Shown here: piece after piece, positions 10,432-20,288 of the stretch
How positions within the stretch are numbered: the stretch's first letter is position 1
Layout of the letters: every line of letters starts with the position of its first letter
NCBI RefSeq assembly: GCF_000227135.1
Contig: NC_018263.1
Span: 2,649,249-2,713,248 of the forward strand
DNA length: 64,000 nucleotides
Direction of reading: 5' to 3'
From: Leishmania donovani
Lineage: Eukaryota > Euglenozoa > Kinetoplastea > Trypanosomatida > Trypanosomatidae
Notes under the pieces: generated by a model
Told to the model about the DNA's origin: nothing
The model's input: the letters and a program-made list of their open reading frames with translations, nothing else
Databases searched by the model: none
Made by a program: the position numbers and the translations under genes

Positions 10432-11105
10432 GGTGCCTGCGGCAAAAGCAAAGGACCAGGAAGAGAGTAACGCACCTCGACGCACTGCAGCAGTCGAACG
10501 GCGGAGAGAAAAGCGTGAGCGAGAGGAAGGTGAGATTGGAAGGAGATCCGAAGAATGCGCGACGTGGCAAAACGGAAGAGGTCGGCGTTGACCACACATG
10601 CAAAGAGCCCCGCAATAGGCAACACTGACGATCGTCAACAGTGAGTCATCATGGGCGCAGACGTAAACCGCAGTAAACCACAAGAGAAAAAAAAAACTGC
10701 AACGAACGCGCAGCATCAGACAGTGCCGCAGCGTCTGAACAGGGCGCGCACCAGCACAATGAGTTCCGGACACAAGACGGGCGTCATTCATCCACCGTCA
10801 TGCACATGACCCCCCCCGCTCACTTTCTCTCCCGCTGACGTGAATGAGGCTCGCTTGCCACTTGGGCTGCCCGATCCCTCCACGTCACCGCGGTATCTGG
10901 CGTGGTATTCTTGAAGCATGCACGCCGGACATAATGGCGAGGAAGCACCATCGACACAATACGCAAATGTGGCACCAAGACCGATACGCACCCAAGAAAG
11001 TAGGCTGCACGTTAGCGGATGATGCTCAGGTAGATGCACACCACGAAAACGCATCCTGGAAAAGACTTTCACACGCTCTGCATGTCTGACGCTGGCTACT
11101 CCAGC
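10432..11105. other. Intergenic region between thioesterase and UFL1 genes
   Basis: About 0.67 kb. Besides the acceptor tract next to UFL1 it holds an A-run near 10684-10693 (poly-T on the transcribed strand). The in-frame upstream extension of UFL1 here is not considered coding. Confidence 0.5.
10437..10438 (-). promoter_or_regulatory. Predicted trans-splice acceptor AG of UFL1
   Basis: On the minus strand a pyrimidine-rich tract (ending TTTGCTTTTGCCGCAG) runs into an AG at 10437-10438, six bases before the UFL1 ATG. This is the expected arrangement for spliced-leader addition and supports the 10431 start. It is a prediction from sequence only; the leader would be unusually short, so a more distal AG may also be used. 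Confidence 0.4.
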
Positions 11106-11585
11106 TCAGCTCCCGATACGCGGGCTAGCTGAGAGGACGTGAGTGCCACGTGCGTACACCTCGCCGCTGCTTTCGGCCTCGAACGAGAAATCTGTAAAGA
11201 CGATGTTGCCCTCCTGGCGCACGAGTCGCGTCATGCAGTTACACTTTTTGTCCTCGAACACGGCGGATAGGAAGCTGATTTCCAAGCTCACCGATTCCAC
11301 ACACGTCTGCGGCAGATGTGCGCGGACGTGAATCTTTGTGAAGGCGTCTGCCAAGCTGGACAGGGCCCCGCCATGGACAGAATTGACGCTGTTATGACTG
11401 CCACGTTTTGCCTTCCACGGGAAAACGAGTGTTCCCTCTCGCCGCTCCTGAATACGCTCTGGAGAAAAGAGGACTGTGCTCAGCAAAGCGGCGCTGTAGT
11501 TTCGCGGGTGATCCATGATCTGGTGCGCAGCGGCGGTGGCCTGCTTGACTGTCACTGAGTCGAGCAGGAAGCGAGTTCCCTTCAT
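11106..11585 (-). CDS. Hotdog-fold thioesterase superfamily protein
   Basis: A 159-residue protein with the PaaI/THEM-type hotdog signature: VHGGALSSLADAFTKIHV in the central helix (about residues 68-86), where the HGGAxxxLAD pattern forms the acyl-CoA thioesterase active-site helix, followed by alternating beta strands. Members hydrolyse acyl-CoA thioesters; the substrate cannot be told from sequence. Length matches single-hotdog enzymes. The frame is open upstream to 11837, but the extension is not family-like and the ATG at 11585 (MKGTRFLLDS) gives a normal N-terminus. There is no clear targeting peptide. Confidence 0.8.
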   Translation of the reverse strand: MKGTRFLLDSVTVKQATAAAHQIMDHPRNYSAALLSTVLFSPERIQERREGTLVFPWKAKRGSHNSVNSVHGGALSSLADAFTKIHVRAHLPQTCVESVSLEISFLSAVFEDKKCNCMTRLVRQEGNIVFTDFSFEAESSGEVYARGTHVLSASPRIGS

Positions 11586-12328
11586 TGTCAAGGCAGCCAC
11601 CGTTTTTCCCTCTCGAGTACAAGAAACAGCAAACCACAGCAGCTGCAATGTCGGTGGCTGCTGGTGAAAAGGGAGACGGCGGCTGCCGTGCAGACGACCA
11701 GAAGCGAGCACTGGCGAAGAATAAAGCGTCCAGGCACAGATCATGATACACAGTAATGAAAGAGGACACGGCGAAAAAGGATATGCATGTGGATAATAAC
11801 GCAAAGGACACGAGATCGAGATGCTCCAGCACGTCATGTCTCGCCTTACCGCCCGCTTACCCTGTCAGCGCAGGACACACGGCAGCGCCTTTTTCTTTTC
11901 GCCAGCAAGCAGAGAGCGCACGCTGCATGGTCGGAGTGGGCGGATAGGAGGCTAAAAGGCAAAGACGCAGCAAACGCACCGTCCATTCACACGGGCCTTC
12001 TGCATCGCTGCCTATAAAAAACGTCAGCTTGCTCACAGACAAAGTAGAGCTGTTTCACGTATGTTGTGTGTTGAGGCGAAGCCACCGTGGCAGGCGCTGC
12101 ATCAACATTTAGGCGCAGGAGCCTCGCAATCGTCCTTGCATCTGCGCAAGAGGACAAACCAGGAAGAACGCGGGACCCGCCCAGCCGCCCACCCACCCCA
12201 GCTGCCCTCATTTTGCGACGAGCATCACTCAACCGCATCCTGTGCCCCGCCTTCCGCCACAGGAGCACGCACGCGAGAAGGGCGTCGTGCAATGCCCACC
12301 TTTCTTCTGCCTTCTAGTCGCCCGGCCG
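11586..12328. other. Intergenic region between SET-domain and thioesterase genes
   Basis: About 0.74 kb with only short biased frames on both strands. No conserved signal was seen. Confidence 0.5.
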
Positions 12329-13474
12329 CTACGACGAGCCCTTCCCCTCGGCGTCGTCGGTGAAGCAAAACTCCAGATCCTGCACAATATCCTCGAAGGT
12401 GTGCGCCAACGTCTGCGGGTCTGACAGGCTCACGAGGGACGTTGCCTTGTGAAAGGCACGCACACGCTCACCAGCAAGTATGCGACCAGCCGTGCAGACA
12501 GCCGTGTACTCGCTTCGCGGAAGACAGTCAAGGTTTAGGAGCAACGTCGACGTGAGCGGGTCACCACAGACGTCGCTGTGGAGCCGCAGAGCCCGCCATG
12601 GCACGACCTCGCCACACCTCCGGCATGTGGTCGCCTGGCTCAGCGCTGTCGTCGCCTTGGAAACAAGCGTAGACGGCGGCACTAAGTGCTCTTTCAGTTC
12701 CTCGTAGGACGAGAAGCCCCAGTACGTGGCGCCATACACGACAAAGATCTCCTCAGCAGGGGCTATGTCCCGGATCGCAACAATGAACACACGACCGGAG
12801 TGGGAGTCGTACTCCATCAGCTGCGCATTCGCCCTCAGAGGTCCATGGTCGTTGATGAAGGTGGCGAGTGACAGGTGCTCGCCGGTGGCTGTGACACCGT
12901 CGATGAACATACCGCTGGAGCGCACTCGCACGACGTACACACCCTTCGCCGCGCTGCTGGCTGCGGAGGTGAGGGTGCGGCCGCGATACTCGCACAGTAC
13001 GCAGCCTTGCGGAACGCGCCGGCTTGAGCGCAGGAAAAGGCCGAGGCCAGCGTGGGCGCCAATGGAAGACGGCTTCACCTCAAAGAAACGGTGCTCTGCG
13101 CCGGCGGGGATGTACCGCACCTCCGAGTCCTCGTCTGTGTGCAGTAGTGTCATGCCCAATCGCTGGTATTCACGACTGATCAGCAGGTTGACGCGGCACG
13201 CGAAGCGCATGTTGCGCGTTGTGTAAGAGTCCTTGTCAACCTGGATTAGTTTGCCTTCCTCGACCATTCGCTGGCACGCCGCCTCTAGTAGTGCCTCATG
13301 GATTGCGTTATCCAGCAGAAGCGAGATGCTCCGAACAGTGAGCGGTACCCCCAGGCGGACGCACATGTCCCCAATTACACGCGAGACTGCCTCATATAGC
13401 ATGCATTTATGGCACCGCCTGCGATTCAGTAATCCTGCGCACCCGTTGAACGGTGAAGAAAGCGAAAACAGCAT
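12329..13474 (-). CDS. SET-domain protein with C-terminal zinc-knuckle-like motif
   Basis: A 381-residue protein with a SET domain at about residues 130-253. It shows GLGLF (N-SET, 143-147), FINDHGP followed by ANAQ (206-218, the position of the usual NHxxxPN core), RDIAPAEEIFVVYG (235-248) and a terminal GATYW. The first 110 residues are helical. After the SET domain, C284-x2-C287 and H299-x3-C303 form a possible C2HC zinc knuckle. SET enzymes methylate lysines on histones or other proteins, but the altered core motif makes the substrate and even the activity uncertain. The start is the first ATG; a second Met at residue 25 is an alternative. Confidence 0.8.
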   Translation of the reverse strand: MLFSLSSPFNGCAGLLNRRRCHKCMLYEAVSRVIGDMCVRLGVPLTVRSISLLLDNAIHEALLEAACQRMVEEGKLIQVDKDSYTTRNMRFACRVNLLISREYQRLGMTLLHTDEDSEVRYIPAGAEHRFFEVKPSSIGAHAGLGLFLRSSRRVPQGCVLCEYRGRTLTSAASSAAKGVYVVRVRSSGMFIDGVTATGEHLSLATFINDHGPLRANAQLMEYDSHSGRVFIVAIRDIAPAEEIFVVYGATYWGFSSYEELKEHLVPPSTLVSKATTALSQATTCRRCGEVVPWRALRLHSDVCGDPLTSTLLLNLDCLPRSEYTAVCTAGRILAGERVRAFHKATSLVSLSDPQTLAHTFEDIVQDLEFCFTDDAEGKGSS

Positions 13475-13572
13475 ACGTTAAGAGTCAGGGGAGGCAACGA
13501 GAGCGGAAGAGTTATATATTGTACCTGAAGAACAGTGAAGGGCATCACTTTTTCGTCTGCTTCCAAGTGCCC

Positions 13573-14150
13573 ATTCTGCCACAAAACACGAGCTCCACTC
13601 CACGCTACAGCCGCCCTGCCACAGACCCATCGCGTGGTGCCGAGCAGCGCTAGACACGCGGGCGCCCCACACAGCACCCTGCGCCGACGCGGCCACCCGA
13701 GCACGGTCTCTGCCTCAGCCCCAAGCCCGCCCACCCACCCCCCAGGTCGCCTCACGGGTCGCTCCCGCTGTGCTGGTCGCCACCTGGCGCACCTCTCTCT
13801 CTCACTCACTCTGTCTGGGGGGTAGCTCAGGCTCCCANNNNNNNNNNNNNNNNNNNNNNNNNNNNNNNNNNNNNNNNNNNNNNNNNNNNNNNNNNNNNNN
13901 NNNNNNNNNNNNNNNNNNNNNNNNNNNNNNNNNNNNNNNNNNNNNNNNNNNNNNNNNNNNNNNNNNNNNNNNNNNNNNNNNNNNNNNNNNNNCACCCCCA
14001 CGTCGTGGGGGTACTTTTGAGCCTGCCACCACCACATGCAGCTGTGCATTCGCGGGGACACACGGGGGGAGGGGGAGGGGGTCTGCAGGGCTGGCCCACA
14101 GATGAGGCGCTGGACCCTGAGATGCTGCGCACCGAGGTGTGCCCCCCCCC
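13573..14150 (-). mobile_element. SIDER-like degenerate retroposon, copy 1 (interrupted by gap)
   Basis: Flanks of the N-run are closely similar to 28520-29110. The left 265 bases differ from the other copy at one position; the right part differs at about a dozen positions in roughly 155 bases. It is non-coding, GC-rich, with G-runs and a palindromic CCCCCACG/CGTGGGGG element. It lies in the 3' region of a gene in sense with transcription and is followed on the minus strand by an A-rich stretch. These traits fit the SIDER family of short degenerate retroposons of Leishmania, which act in 3' UTR-mediated RNA control. The family name is from recall and not from alignment. Confidence 0.65.
13838..13992. 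other. Assembly gap (155 unknown bases)
   Basis: A run of N inside a dispersed repeat. In the second copy the corresponding segment (28785-28957) is 173 bases, so the gap size is an estimate or the copies differ in length. The cause is probably repeat-induced assembly failure. Confidence 0.98.
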
Positions 14151-14812
14151 CATCATCAGATTTAGGAGGCAGAGAGCATTAGTCGACGCAGGTCCCACCG
14201 CCACAATGTGTTTATGTGCCTAAGTGGGTGCGCGTATGGATGCCCACGGCACTGAAGGCCGCCTGCATGCCGTGAGCCGCCGTCCTGCCTGTGTCTGATC
14301 AGAAGAAGACCGCAGTGGGTAACTACTAATCCTAGCGTTTTTTTGCTGGTTTCGATGTCACAGCTTTCCGGTGAGGTACTTTCATCATCTCACCATTCGC
14401 GATACAAAGTCAGCTGTGAACGCACGCAGACCTCCGCCACCGCGCCGCGTGACTCAGCACGCGTGTGGGCTTGCGGAGCGTGTGCCGCACACGAGGTGCG
14501 AGCCTCAGTATGATCTTCGCGGGCAAGTCACCACAAAGACACAAAAGAGCCGAAGGAGAGCCCGACATGCGCGCACGCGTTGTCGTGCACATCCGATCGC
14601 GGCCGCAACAGGAAAGAGCAACAGGGGGAGAGCAAACGACATGCGCCTTGCACGCTGTTGCTGCGAAAGAAACAGCACATGAATGAGCAGACAGGTAGGG
14701 CCATCATCCGCCTCCGCTCACCCCATTTACGTCCACGTGGGGCAGCCGCTCGCATCCGCATGATATTTTTGCCTTTCTCTCACTGTGTCTAATATATGTG
14801 ATCATCACCTAC

Positions 14813-16243
14813 TCATGAAAAGACGACCGCCATGTACGTCCCCATGACGGAGAAAATAAGCCCCATGAGGAGGAAAACCCACGAGAGAAGCGCGTCGATC
14901 CGGCCCGTCAGGTAAGCCCCAGACTCGCGCATCCTCATCGCAAAGAGCGCTGGAAATGTCATGGAGAGCGTGGCGCTAAAGAGGGCTCCAAGAACGGATA
15001 CCACCCTCGCCACATCCGCCAGGAAAATTGCGAGGACGCAACACACCGCGGAAAGAGCCACGCCAAGTTTTGTGCGTGTCTTCTTTGGGATCTTGGTTCC
15101 ACTGCCTCCAGAGAGGAACATAAAGGCGGCGAGGCGGCACGGAAAGATGCAGAACACAAAGGACACCGCAGCGCTAAAGCAGCACATGAGCTGGCACACC
15201 ATCATGAGCAAATCCGTCTCCGCGTTGTAGCTGGAGAGGATGTTACCGCTCGACAGGTGCGGAAAAGTAAGGCTCCCCATGGCGCCAAGCAAAATGTAAA
15301 AGACGGACATGACGCAGAGCGCCAGCGAGGTGGATACGAGGATCTTGCGGCCAGTGCGGTCGTGCAGGTCTTTGATGACTGCCATGACGTTCGACTGCAC
15401 CTCGTAAGAGAAGACAAAGATTGGCGCTGAAAACATATACGGGAGAACGAACGCCAGTCGACTATGGGAGAAATCTCGCTTCGCGTCCGCCGAGGGCTCG
15501 GCAGTCTTCGCGATACCGCTGACGCTCTCCGGGACGAAGAAACGATACGCAACGGTAAAGATGATGAAGACGGTGAAGAGGTTGCTCACAAACCCCTTCG
15601 TGCGCAGCGAGGCCAAGCGCGCGTTAAAGGTGAGTGGGGTTATGATTAGTGTGGAGGCGAAGAGGCAGATGTTGCCGCCGGTGTCGCTGCGCATCCACAG
15701 AGGCAGAAAATTCGCTCGACTCACCAGGATCCGCGTGACGCTTTCCTTGATAAAGCTCAAGTACACCACGGCGCAGCCGAAGTTGTAAAAGAAAAGAGTG
15801 AAGCGCACCACCCAACGGCCCTTGGCGCCCAGAAAGAAGCCGGCCACCGTCTCGTAGTCGTCCGAGTCAGCGGAGAGGGAGGCGAGCGCCAAAATGCGGA
15901 CAGAGAGAAACATTACAAGGATGCAAAACAGGATGCAAATCATCGCAAACGCCCACCCGCCCACCACAAAGGCGAGGGGAAGCGAAAGCATTGTCGGCGT
16001 ACACGCCGACGTCACCAGCCCGAGGGCACCTGAGAGCACACCATCGCCGGGGCAGCAGCTTTCCAATAGTGACCCTTGCACCTCCTCCAGGCTGCTGAAC
16101 GTGCGATTGTCGACTAAAATGCTGCCATTGTGCGGCTGACGCCAATCGCACTCCTCCTCTGGATTCGCTTGCGCGACGCCGTGGTACGACGCCCCTTTCG
16201 CGTTGTCGAAAAGGGGGGACTTATCGTCGCACGCGAGGGACAT
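14813..16243 (-). CDS. Amino acid transporter, AAAP/AAT family
   Basis: A 476-residue polytopic membrane protein with about eleven hydrophobic segments and a hydrophilic N-terminal tail of some 75 residues. The first membrane segment carries the family start GALGLVTSACTPTMLSLPLA, close to the GxGILxLP-type helix-breaking motif of amino acid/auxin permeases. Later segments contain FVFSYEVQSNVMAVIKDL (residues near 270-290), a hallmark of the family's central region. Such proteins import or exchange amino acids, or move them across acidocalcisome or other membranes; the substrate is not predictable. Leishmania has many AAT genes, often in arrays, but this one stands alone here. The start is the first ATG. 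Confidence 0.9.
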   Translation of the reverse strand: MSLACDDKSPLFDNAKGASYHGVAQANPEEECDWRQPHNGSILVDNRTFSSLEEVQGSLLESCCPGDGVLSGALGLVTSACTPTMLSLPLAFVVGGWAFAMICILFCILVMFLSVRILALASLSADSDDYETVAGFFLGAKGRWVVRFTLFFYNFGCAVVYLSFIKESVTRILVSRANFLPLWMRSDTGGNICLFASTLIITPLTFNARLASLRTKGFVSNLFTVFIIFTVAYRFFVPESVSGIAKTAEPSADAKRDFSHSRLAFVLPYMFSAPIFVFSYEVQSNVMAVIKDLHDRTGRKILVSTSLALCVMSVFYILLGAMGSLTFPHLSSGNILSSYNAETDLLMMVCQLMCCFSAAVSFVFCIFPCRLAAFMFLSGGSGTKIPKKTRTKLGVALSAVCCVLAIFLADVARVVSVLGALFSATLSMTFPALFAMRMRESGAYLTGRIDALLSWVFLLMGLIFSVMGTYMAVVFS

Positions 16244-17358
16244 GTTTCAACCCGCTCTCTACGAAGGGAGCCCCGCACATCCACCATAAGCAGCGTAGCG
16301 TCGTACGAGTTCAACGCGTGAGTGCGCGCTTTCACGCCAGGAAACACGCCTGCGCCAACACACTGTACCAGAGCATAAATTGATGACAGCGGGAAGACTA
16401 GGACAGAACAGAGTCGATGCGAGGTCGCGAATACCACATGCGGAAGGCAAGTTTTCGGCACACCGATTGCCGACCCTCCACAAGGCGTTGTTCCTTCGTC
16501 GACTCAGTCCGATAAAAGGCGCGGAAAGGAGGTGGGGCGACAGAGAACGTGGCGATGCCACTTCAGCGCTTCCTCTGGTGACACAAATGAGCGAGGAGGC
16601 GGCGGCGGCCGTCTCGCAGTAAATGCAAGGCAAGAGCGCGTCGCAGATGTCACGACAACTGCAACGGCAAAACATAAACACTCCAACGTACAAGCAAGAA
16701 TGCACGAGGGGGAGGGAGCACAGCGGCCTTCCGTTTCCTTCCAAAGAAGTAAATCGACGCTCACGCCGTCGTTCAGGTGAGGAATGGGAGCGGTGCGGTA
16801 GGCAGGCGCGAAGGAAGAGAGAAAAGAGGCGATTAAGACAGCCGAGGAGGCATGGCATCCTCCGCGACAAAGTAGGCAAGGTCTGCGCGCAGACACGAAC
16901 GACTTTGCACCAACCGCACGAAGGGGTGGCGAAGTGAGAGACCGATAGAGAGATAGAGAAAAGGGGTGTGCGCGATCACGAGCAGACTCCGTGGGCCTGA
17001 TCTCACGCGCACCGCCCCTTCTCCCTCTCCCATACCATGTGAAACCCTTTCCTTTCTGCTTGCTGCGTGCCACTCCCACAGCTGCGCAGGGAACCCGAAA
17101 CCCAAGTGCACACATACACCCTTGTTGTGGCAGATGAGCAATGTCGTGAGAAGGCATAGAAAGGCAACCGTCCTCGGTTTGGCAGTTTCTTTTTTTTTTT
17201 CGAGGTTTAGTGCACCACATCGATAATACAGCACCGAATCAGAAAAGGCAGCCGCAGATGCAGAGCTGCGGTACAAGTTAAGAGGCGAGCACGCGCAACT
17301 CTCAGCAAGCCGCCACCATGCTCCGTCGCGTTGCGTGTTGCCGGGGACATGATTGTTG
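16244..17358. other. Intergenic region between TMEM65-like and amino-acid transporter genes
   Basis: About 1.1 kb. It contains a ten-base T-run on the given strand near 17191-17200. Frames of up to 238 codons on the minus strand are Ser/Arg/Cys-rich and show no domain. No RNA gene was seen. Confidence 0.5.
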
Positions 17359-18465
17359 CTAGTCGAAGATTGGCTTTCCATCGCGTAGATCTGCCTTGAT
17401 CTGTGAAAACTGTTCAAAGTCGACTCGGTTGTTCTCACCGTACTTCTCGATCAAATTCTTTGCTCTGACGTCCGTCTGCTGCAGGCCGAGCTCGCGCAGC
17501 ACCTTTTCAAACTCCGGAAGCTCCACAAAGCCGCTGTTGTTGATGTCCCAACGTTGAAACATGACGTAGTCGGACTTCTCGTTGGTGTCACCGTCCAGAA
17601 AGAGCAGCGGCACCATCCCGAGGATGAGGCCCAGCATGATGCCAAAGGTGCCGCCGAGGTGGCCAGCCAAGAACACGCGGCGGTCTTTCATCTGCTCCTC
17701 TGTAAGCACTGGTGTGTTAAAGTTCAGCTTCTGCACCGCCTTGTCAATCAGCCCGTGAATCTGCATCCCCAGCATCCCCGAGCAGATGTTTCCCATGGCT
17801 GCCGAGGCGAGCACAGAGCAGTTGAGATAGAAGCCAAGTGATCCGTCAATCATGTCGCCGGCTAAGATCATTGTGGAGTTGTCCAGGAAGCCAAACCCAA
17901 CGAAGGGGAGCCCGGCTTCCAGTGCGATCATGAAGAGAGCCGCTAGCGGCACCGTTTTCGAAACAGCGGCGGCGGGCGACGCCGTGTTGGCGGCCGCAGA
18001 GGTGCCACTCTCCATGTTGGTGACCTGCTTTCCCTCGGTTGCGCGCTTCTTTTGCTCTTCCTGACGCCGCTTGAGGGCGCTCTCAAACCAGTGGTCGAAG
18101 TCTTTTGGCGAGATCTGACGGTCTTTGTCCGCGTCCGCCTTCTCCACCTCCTGCGCAGCGCTTTCAGTGCCAAACCACTCCATCGCGCCGCCGGTCACGA
18201 CGAGCCGGCGACGGCTCTGCGGGTCGAGACTCGCGACCACCTCCATAAGAATGCGTGGGTCGTTCTCGATAAGCTGAGCGATCCGCTGCAGCTCGTCCGC
18301 GGTGAGGAGAGACGAAGAAGCGGCGGAGGCCGAAGCAGTTGCGGCTGTGGCCGCCGCCACAGCAGCAGTCGATGCATGCCCATCCCGCAGCATCCTAGAG
18401 GTGCTCATGAAGCGATGCGGCACCACAGCTCGTGGTGCGGTGCGCGATGCCACGAACCACCGCAT
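17359..18465 (-). CDS. EF-hand/TMEM65-domain mitochondrial membrane protein
   Basis: A 368-residue protein. The N-terminus (MRWFVASRTAPRAVVPHRFM) looks like a mitochondrial presequence, followed by an Ala-rich linker. A first EF-hand loop lies at about 111-122 (D111, D113, D115, D122). Residues 173-292 form a TMEM65 domain with three hydrophobic segments and the signatures GFGFLDNSTMILAGD and GNICSG. A second, canonical EF-hand lies at 307-318 (D307, N309, S311, E318), with a weak third near 345. TMEM65 is an inner mitochondrial membrane protein tied to sodium-dependent calcium efflux in animals. The EF-hands suggest direct calcium sensing, which is inference. The frame is open to 18699, but the upstream part is not protein-like, so the ATG at 18465 is chosen. 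Confidence 0.88.
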   Translation of the reverse strand: MRWFVASRTAPRAVVPHRFMSTSRMLRDGHASTAAVAAATAATASASAASSSLLTADELQRIAQLIENDPRILMEVVASLDPQSRRRLVVTGGAMEWFGTESAAQEVEKADADKDRQISPKDFDHWFESALKRRQEEQKKRATEGKQVTNMESGTSAAANTASPAAAVSKTVPLAALFMIALEAGLPFVGFGFLDNSTMILAGDMIDGSLGFYLNCSVLASAAMGNICSGMLGMQIHGLIDKAVQKLNFNTPVLTEEQMKDRRVFLAGHLGGTFGIMLGLILGMVPLLFLDGDTNEKSDYVMFQRWDINNSGFVELPEFEKVLRELGLQQTDVRAKNLIEKYGENNRVDFEQFSQIKADLRDGKPIFD

Positions 18466-19475
18466 CCTTTGTACGGGTTTATGAATGTGAACGTGTGTGC
18501 AGCGAGAAGCCCAAGCAAAGCTGACCCCCCCCTCCGTTATTTTCAGAGCCTGCGCACGAAAAAGGGGCACTGGACAACTCTGCTGGCACACGTTGTGCGG
18601 ACTCAGCGCAGGCAGTAGGGGAGAAGAAGGGTACCTGAGTTCCACTGCATGTGTGTGTGTGTGTTGCCTCTCTATGTGATTCGCAATGTAGATGGCCACC
18701 AGGCGGCGCGACTCTGCCAGCGTGTGTGTACGTGGGCGCAGACGTGAGTGTGTGCCTTCTTCAGCTACGCGTCATTCGAGTAGCGCTTCGAGAAGAGAAA
18801 CGTGACCGGCACGCCGTGATGAACTCGAAGCAGTACCGTCTCAAGGTGGTGGCGGCAGTCCCCTGCTAAGAGCTGAGACTGCTAAAAACAAAAAAAACGC
18901 TTTGCTAAAAAGAGCAGAGGGAGGGGGCGGGGCGAGAAGCGACCGAGTCAGCAGCGAACGCGTCATCGAAGACCCGTAAGAGCGGGAGAGAGCACGCGAG
19001 GAGGGGTGCGTCTCTTGCACGGCTGGTGTAGTGCACGCCTGATCGGCGTGCACCATCCTCCTCGTCCAGCCTCTTCACTTCGCGGCAAGCCAAAGGAGAC
19101 ACCCACGCAAAGATTCGGTGATCGCTAAAAGACGTGATAGACATCTGCGTCGCGCAGCCAGCGGTGATCGTGCTAGGAGAGAGCACATGAAGAGGGGACG
19201 CTCTCGAAGAAGCCACGATGATCACACCCACGTTCGTGGTGACATTTGTTCGCTGCGTGGTAAAGGATGGATACCGAAACTTAAAGCTGACGCGCTAGTC
19301 AGCTTATACGAGCTGGGAGTGTACAAGGGGGCATGCGTTCGGTGGGGTGCACTATAACCCGAGCCGCTCAGTCTTCAGTTAGAAAACGCACCCGCCGCTG
19401 CGAGTTGTACGCGGTGTGCGCGAGCCGGCAGAGCATCGGTGTGTACAAGTTTTTTTGTGCTGTGGATGCTCGACA
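18466..19475. other. Intergenic region between RSA3-like and TMEM65-like genes
   Basis: About 1 kb, including a TG microsatellite at about 18649-18664. The short frames present are compositionally biased. Nothing else was recognised. Confidence 0.5.
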
Positions 19476-19709
19476 CTACCTAAGGCTCGGGTCGTCCACA
19501 GCGATCGGGTGGCCATACACGGCGACGCCGCACTCGAGGCACGCTGTCAGCTGCTTCACAGCGTCGTTGCTTCCGTCCAACTCGTACAACTCGACCAGCT
19601 CATCCGTGAAAACATCAGACACGTACTTCATGTAATCGTCGCGCACCTTCTGCACCGCCGGCACAACGTCGCTTGTGGGGAATCGCGCAGACTCCTGCTG
19701 CTCAGCCAT
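19476..19709 (-). CDS. Small acidic protein, possible RSA3-like ribosome-assembly factor
   Basis: A 77-residue open frame with balanced composition, starting MAEQQESARF and flanked by a pyrimidine-rich tract on the transcribed strand just before the ATG. Residues 25-65 (YMKYVSDVFTDELVELYELD, then an LTACLECGVAVYG segment) fit the pattern I recall for the RSA3 domain: an aromatic-Met start, TeefgDELdkLR, then LiDaLqqGaxxF. Rsa3 assists maturation of the large ribosomal subunit in the yeast nucleolus. The match is from memory of a short motif and has not been aligned. If wrong, this remains a conserved-looking small helical protein of unknown role. Confidence 0.6.
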   Translation of the reverse strand: MAEQQESARFPTSDVVPAVQKVRDDYMKYVSDVFTDELVELYELDGSNDAVKQLTACLECGVAVYGHPIAVDDPSLR

Positions 19710-20288
19710 GGGAGAGGGGTGGTTGGGGTTGGGGACGCAAGATATCTTTGTGTCAGTGTATGTTTCTGTGTGTATGTGTGTGTTTGGATGGAGGGAAGGG
19801 GAGTTGAAAACTACACGAATGGTGAAGCGTCAGAGAGACGGGGAGCAGTGCAAGAGAGGGATAGCAGCCGTTGGGCACGAGAAGAGCGATTGAGCTGATG
19901 AGAAAGCAGCCTGTGCGCGCAGTCGTAGCAGCATACGACACCGAAGAGATGCAATCCGCTATGGATGAGTTTGTTTGTAGCGCATTATCATCTTCGCCAT
20001 GCTGGAGGCGCGCCGAGTCTTCCAAAAAGAAACGGAAAGCGTCAAGTCATTCATGGCGAGCGCTGTTCGGTAGATAAGGTGCTTGACCGATCCGCGGATC
20101 ACAGAACTGTGTGACTGTGAGGTGTTTCAAGACACACGCAGCACCCAGCGCACGCGTGCAGTCACAATCGCGACAACAGCAGGCACACACACAGACACAA
20201 GGAAAGCAAGCAAAGTGTTTCGCGTCGCACAAGAGGAGCAGCCATCCCCCTTCTCTCGCTGCATCATTACTCGCCGACCACAACTTGT
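19710..20288. other. Intergenic region between tRNA ligase and RSA3-like genes
   Basis: About 0.58 kb with a GT-rich stretch near 19754-19788 and purine-rich plus strand. No gene or RNA signal was seen. Confidence 0.5.

Larger units (their letters stand above)
13475..14812. other. Intergenic region carrying a dispersed repeat and an assembly gap
   Basis: About 1.3 kb between the amino-acid transporter and the SET-domain gene. The middle is occupied by a SIDER-like repeat (13573-14150) interrupted by unknown bases. The rest (14151-14812) has short biased frames only. Confidence 0.6.

Noticed and set aside
10432..10791. In-frame N-terminal extension of UFL1
   Set aside because: Hydrophobic and Cys/Ser-rich without family resemblance, and it spans a likely splice-acceptor tract; the ATG at 10431 matches the family start.
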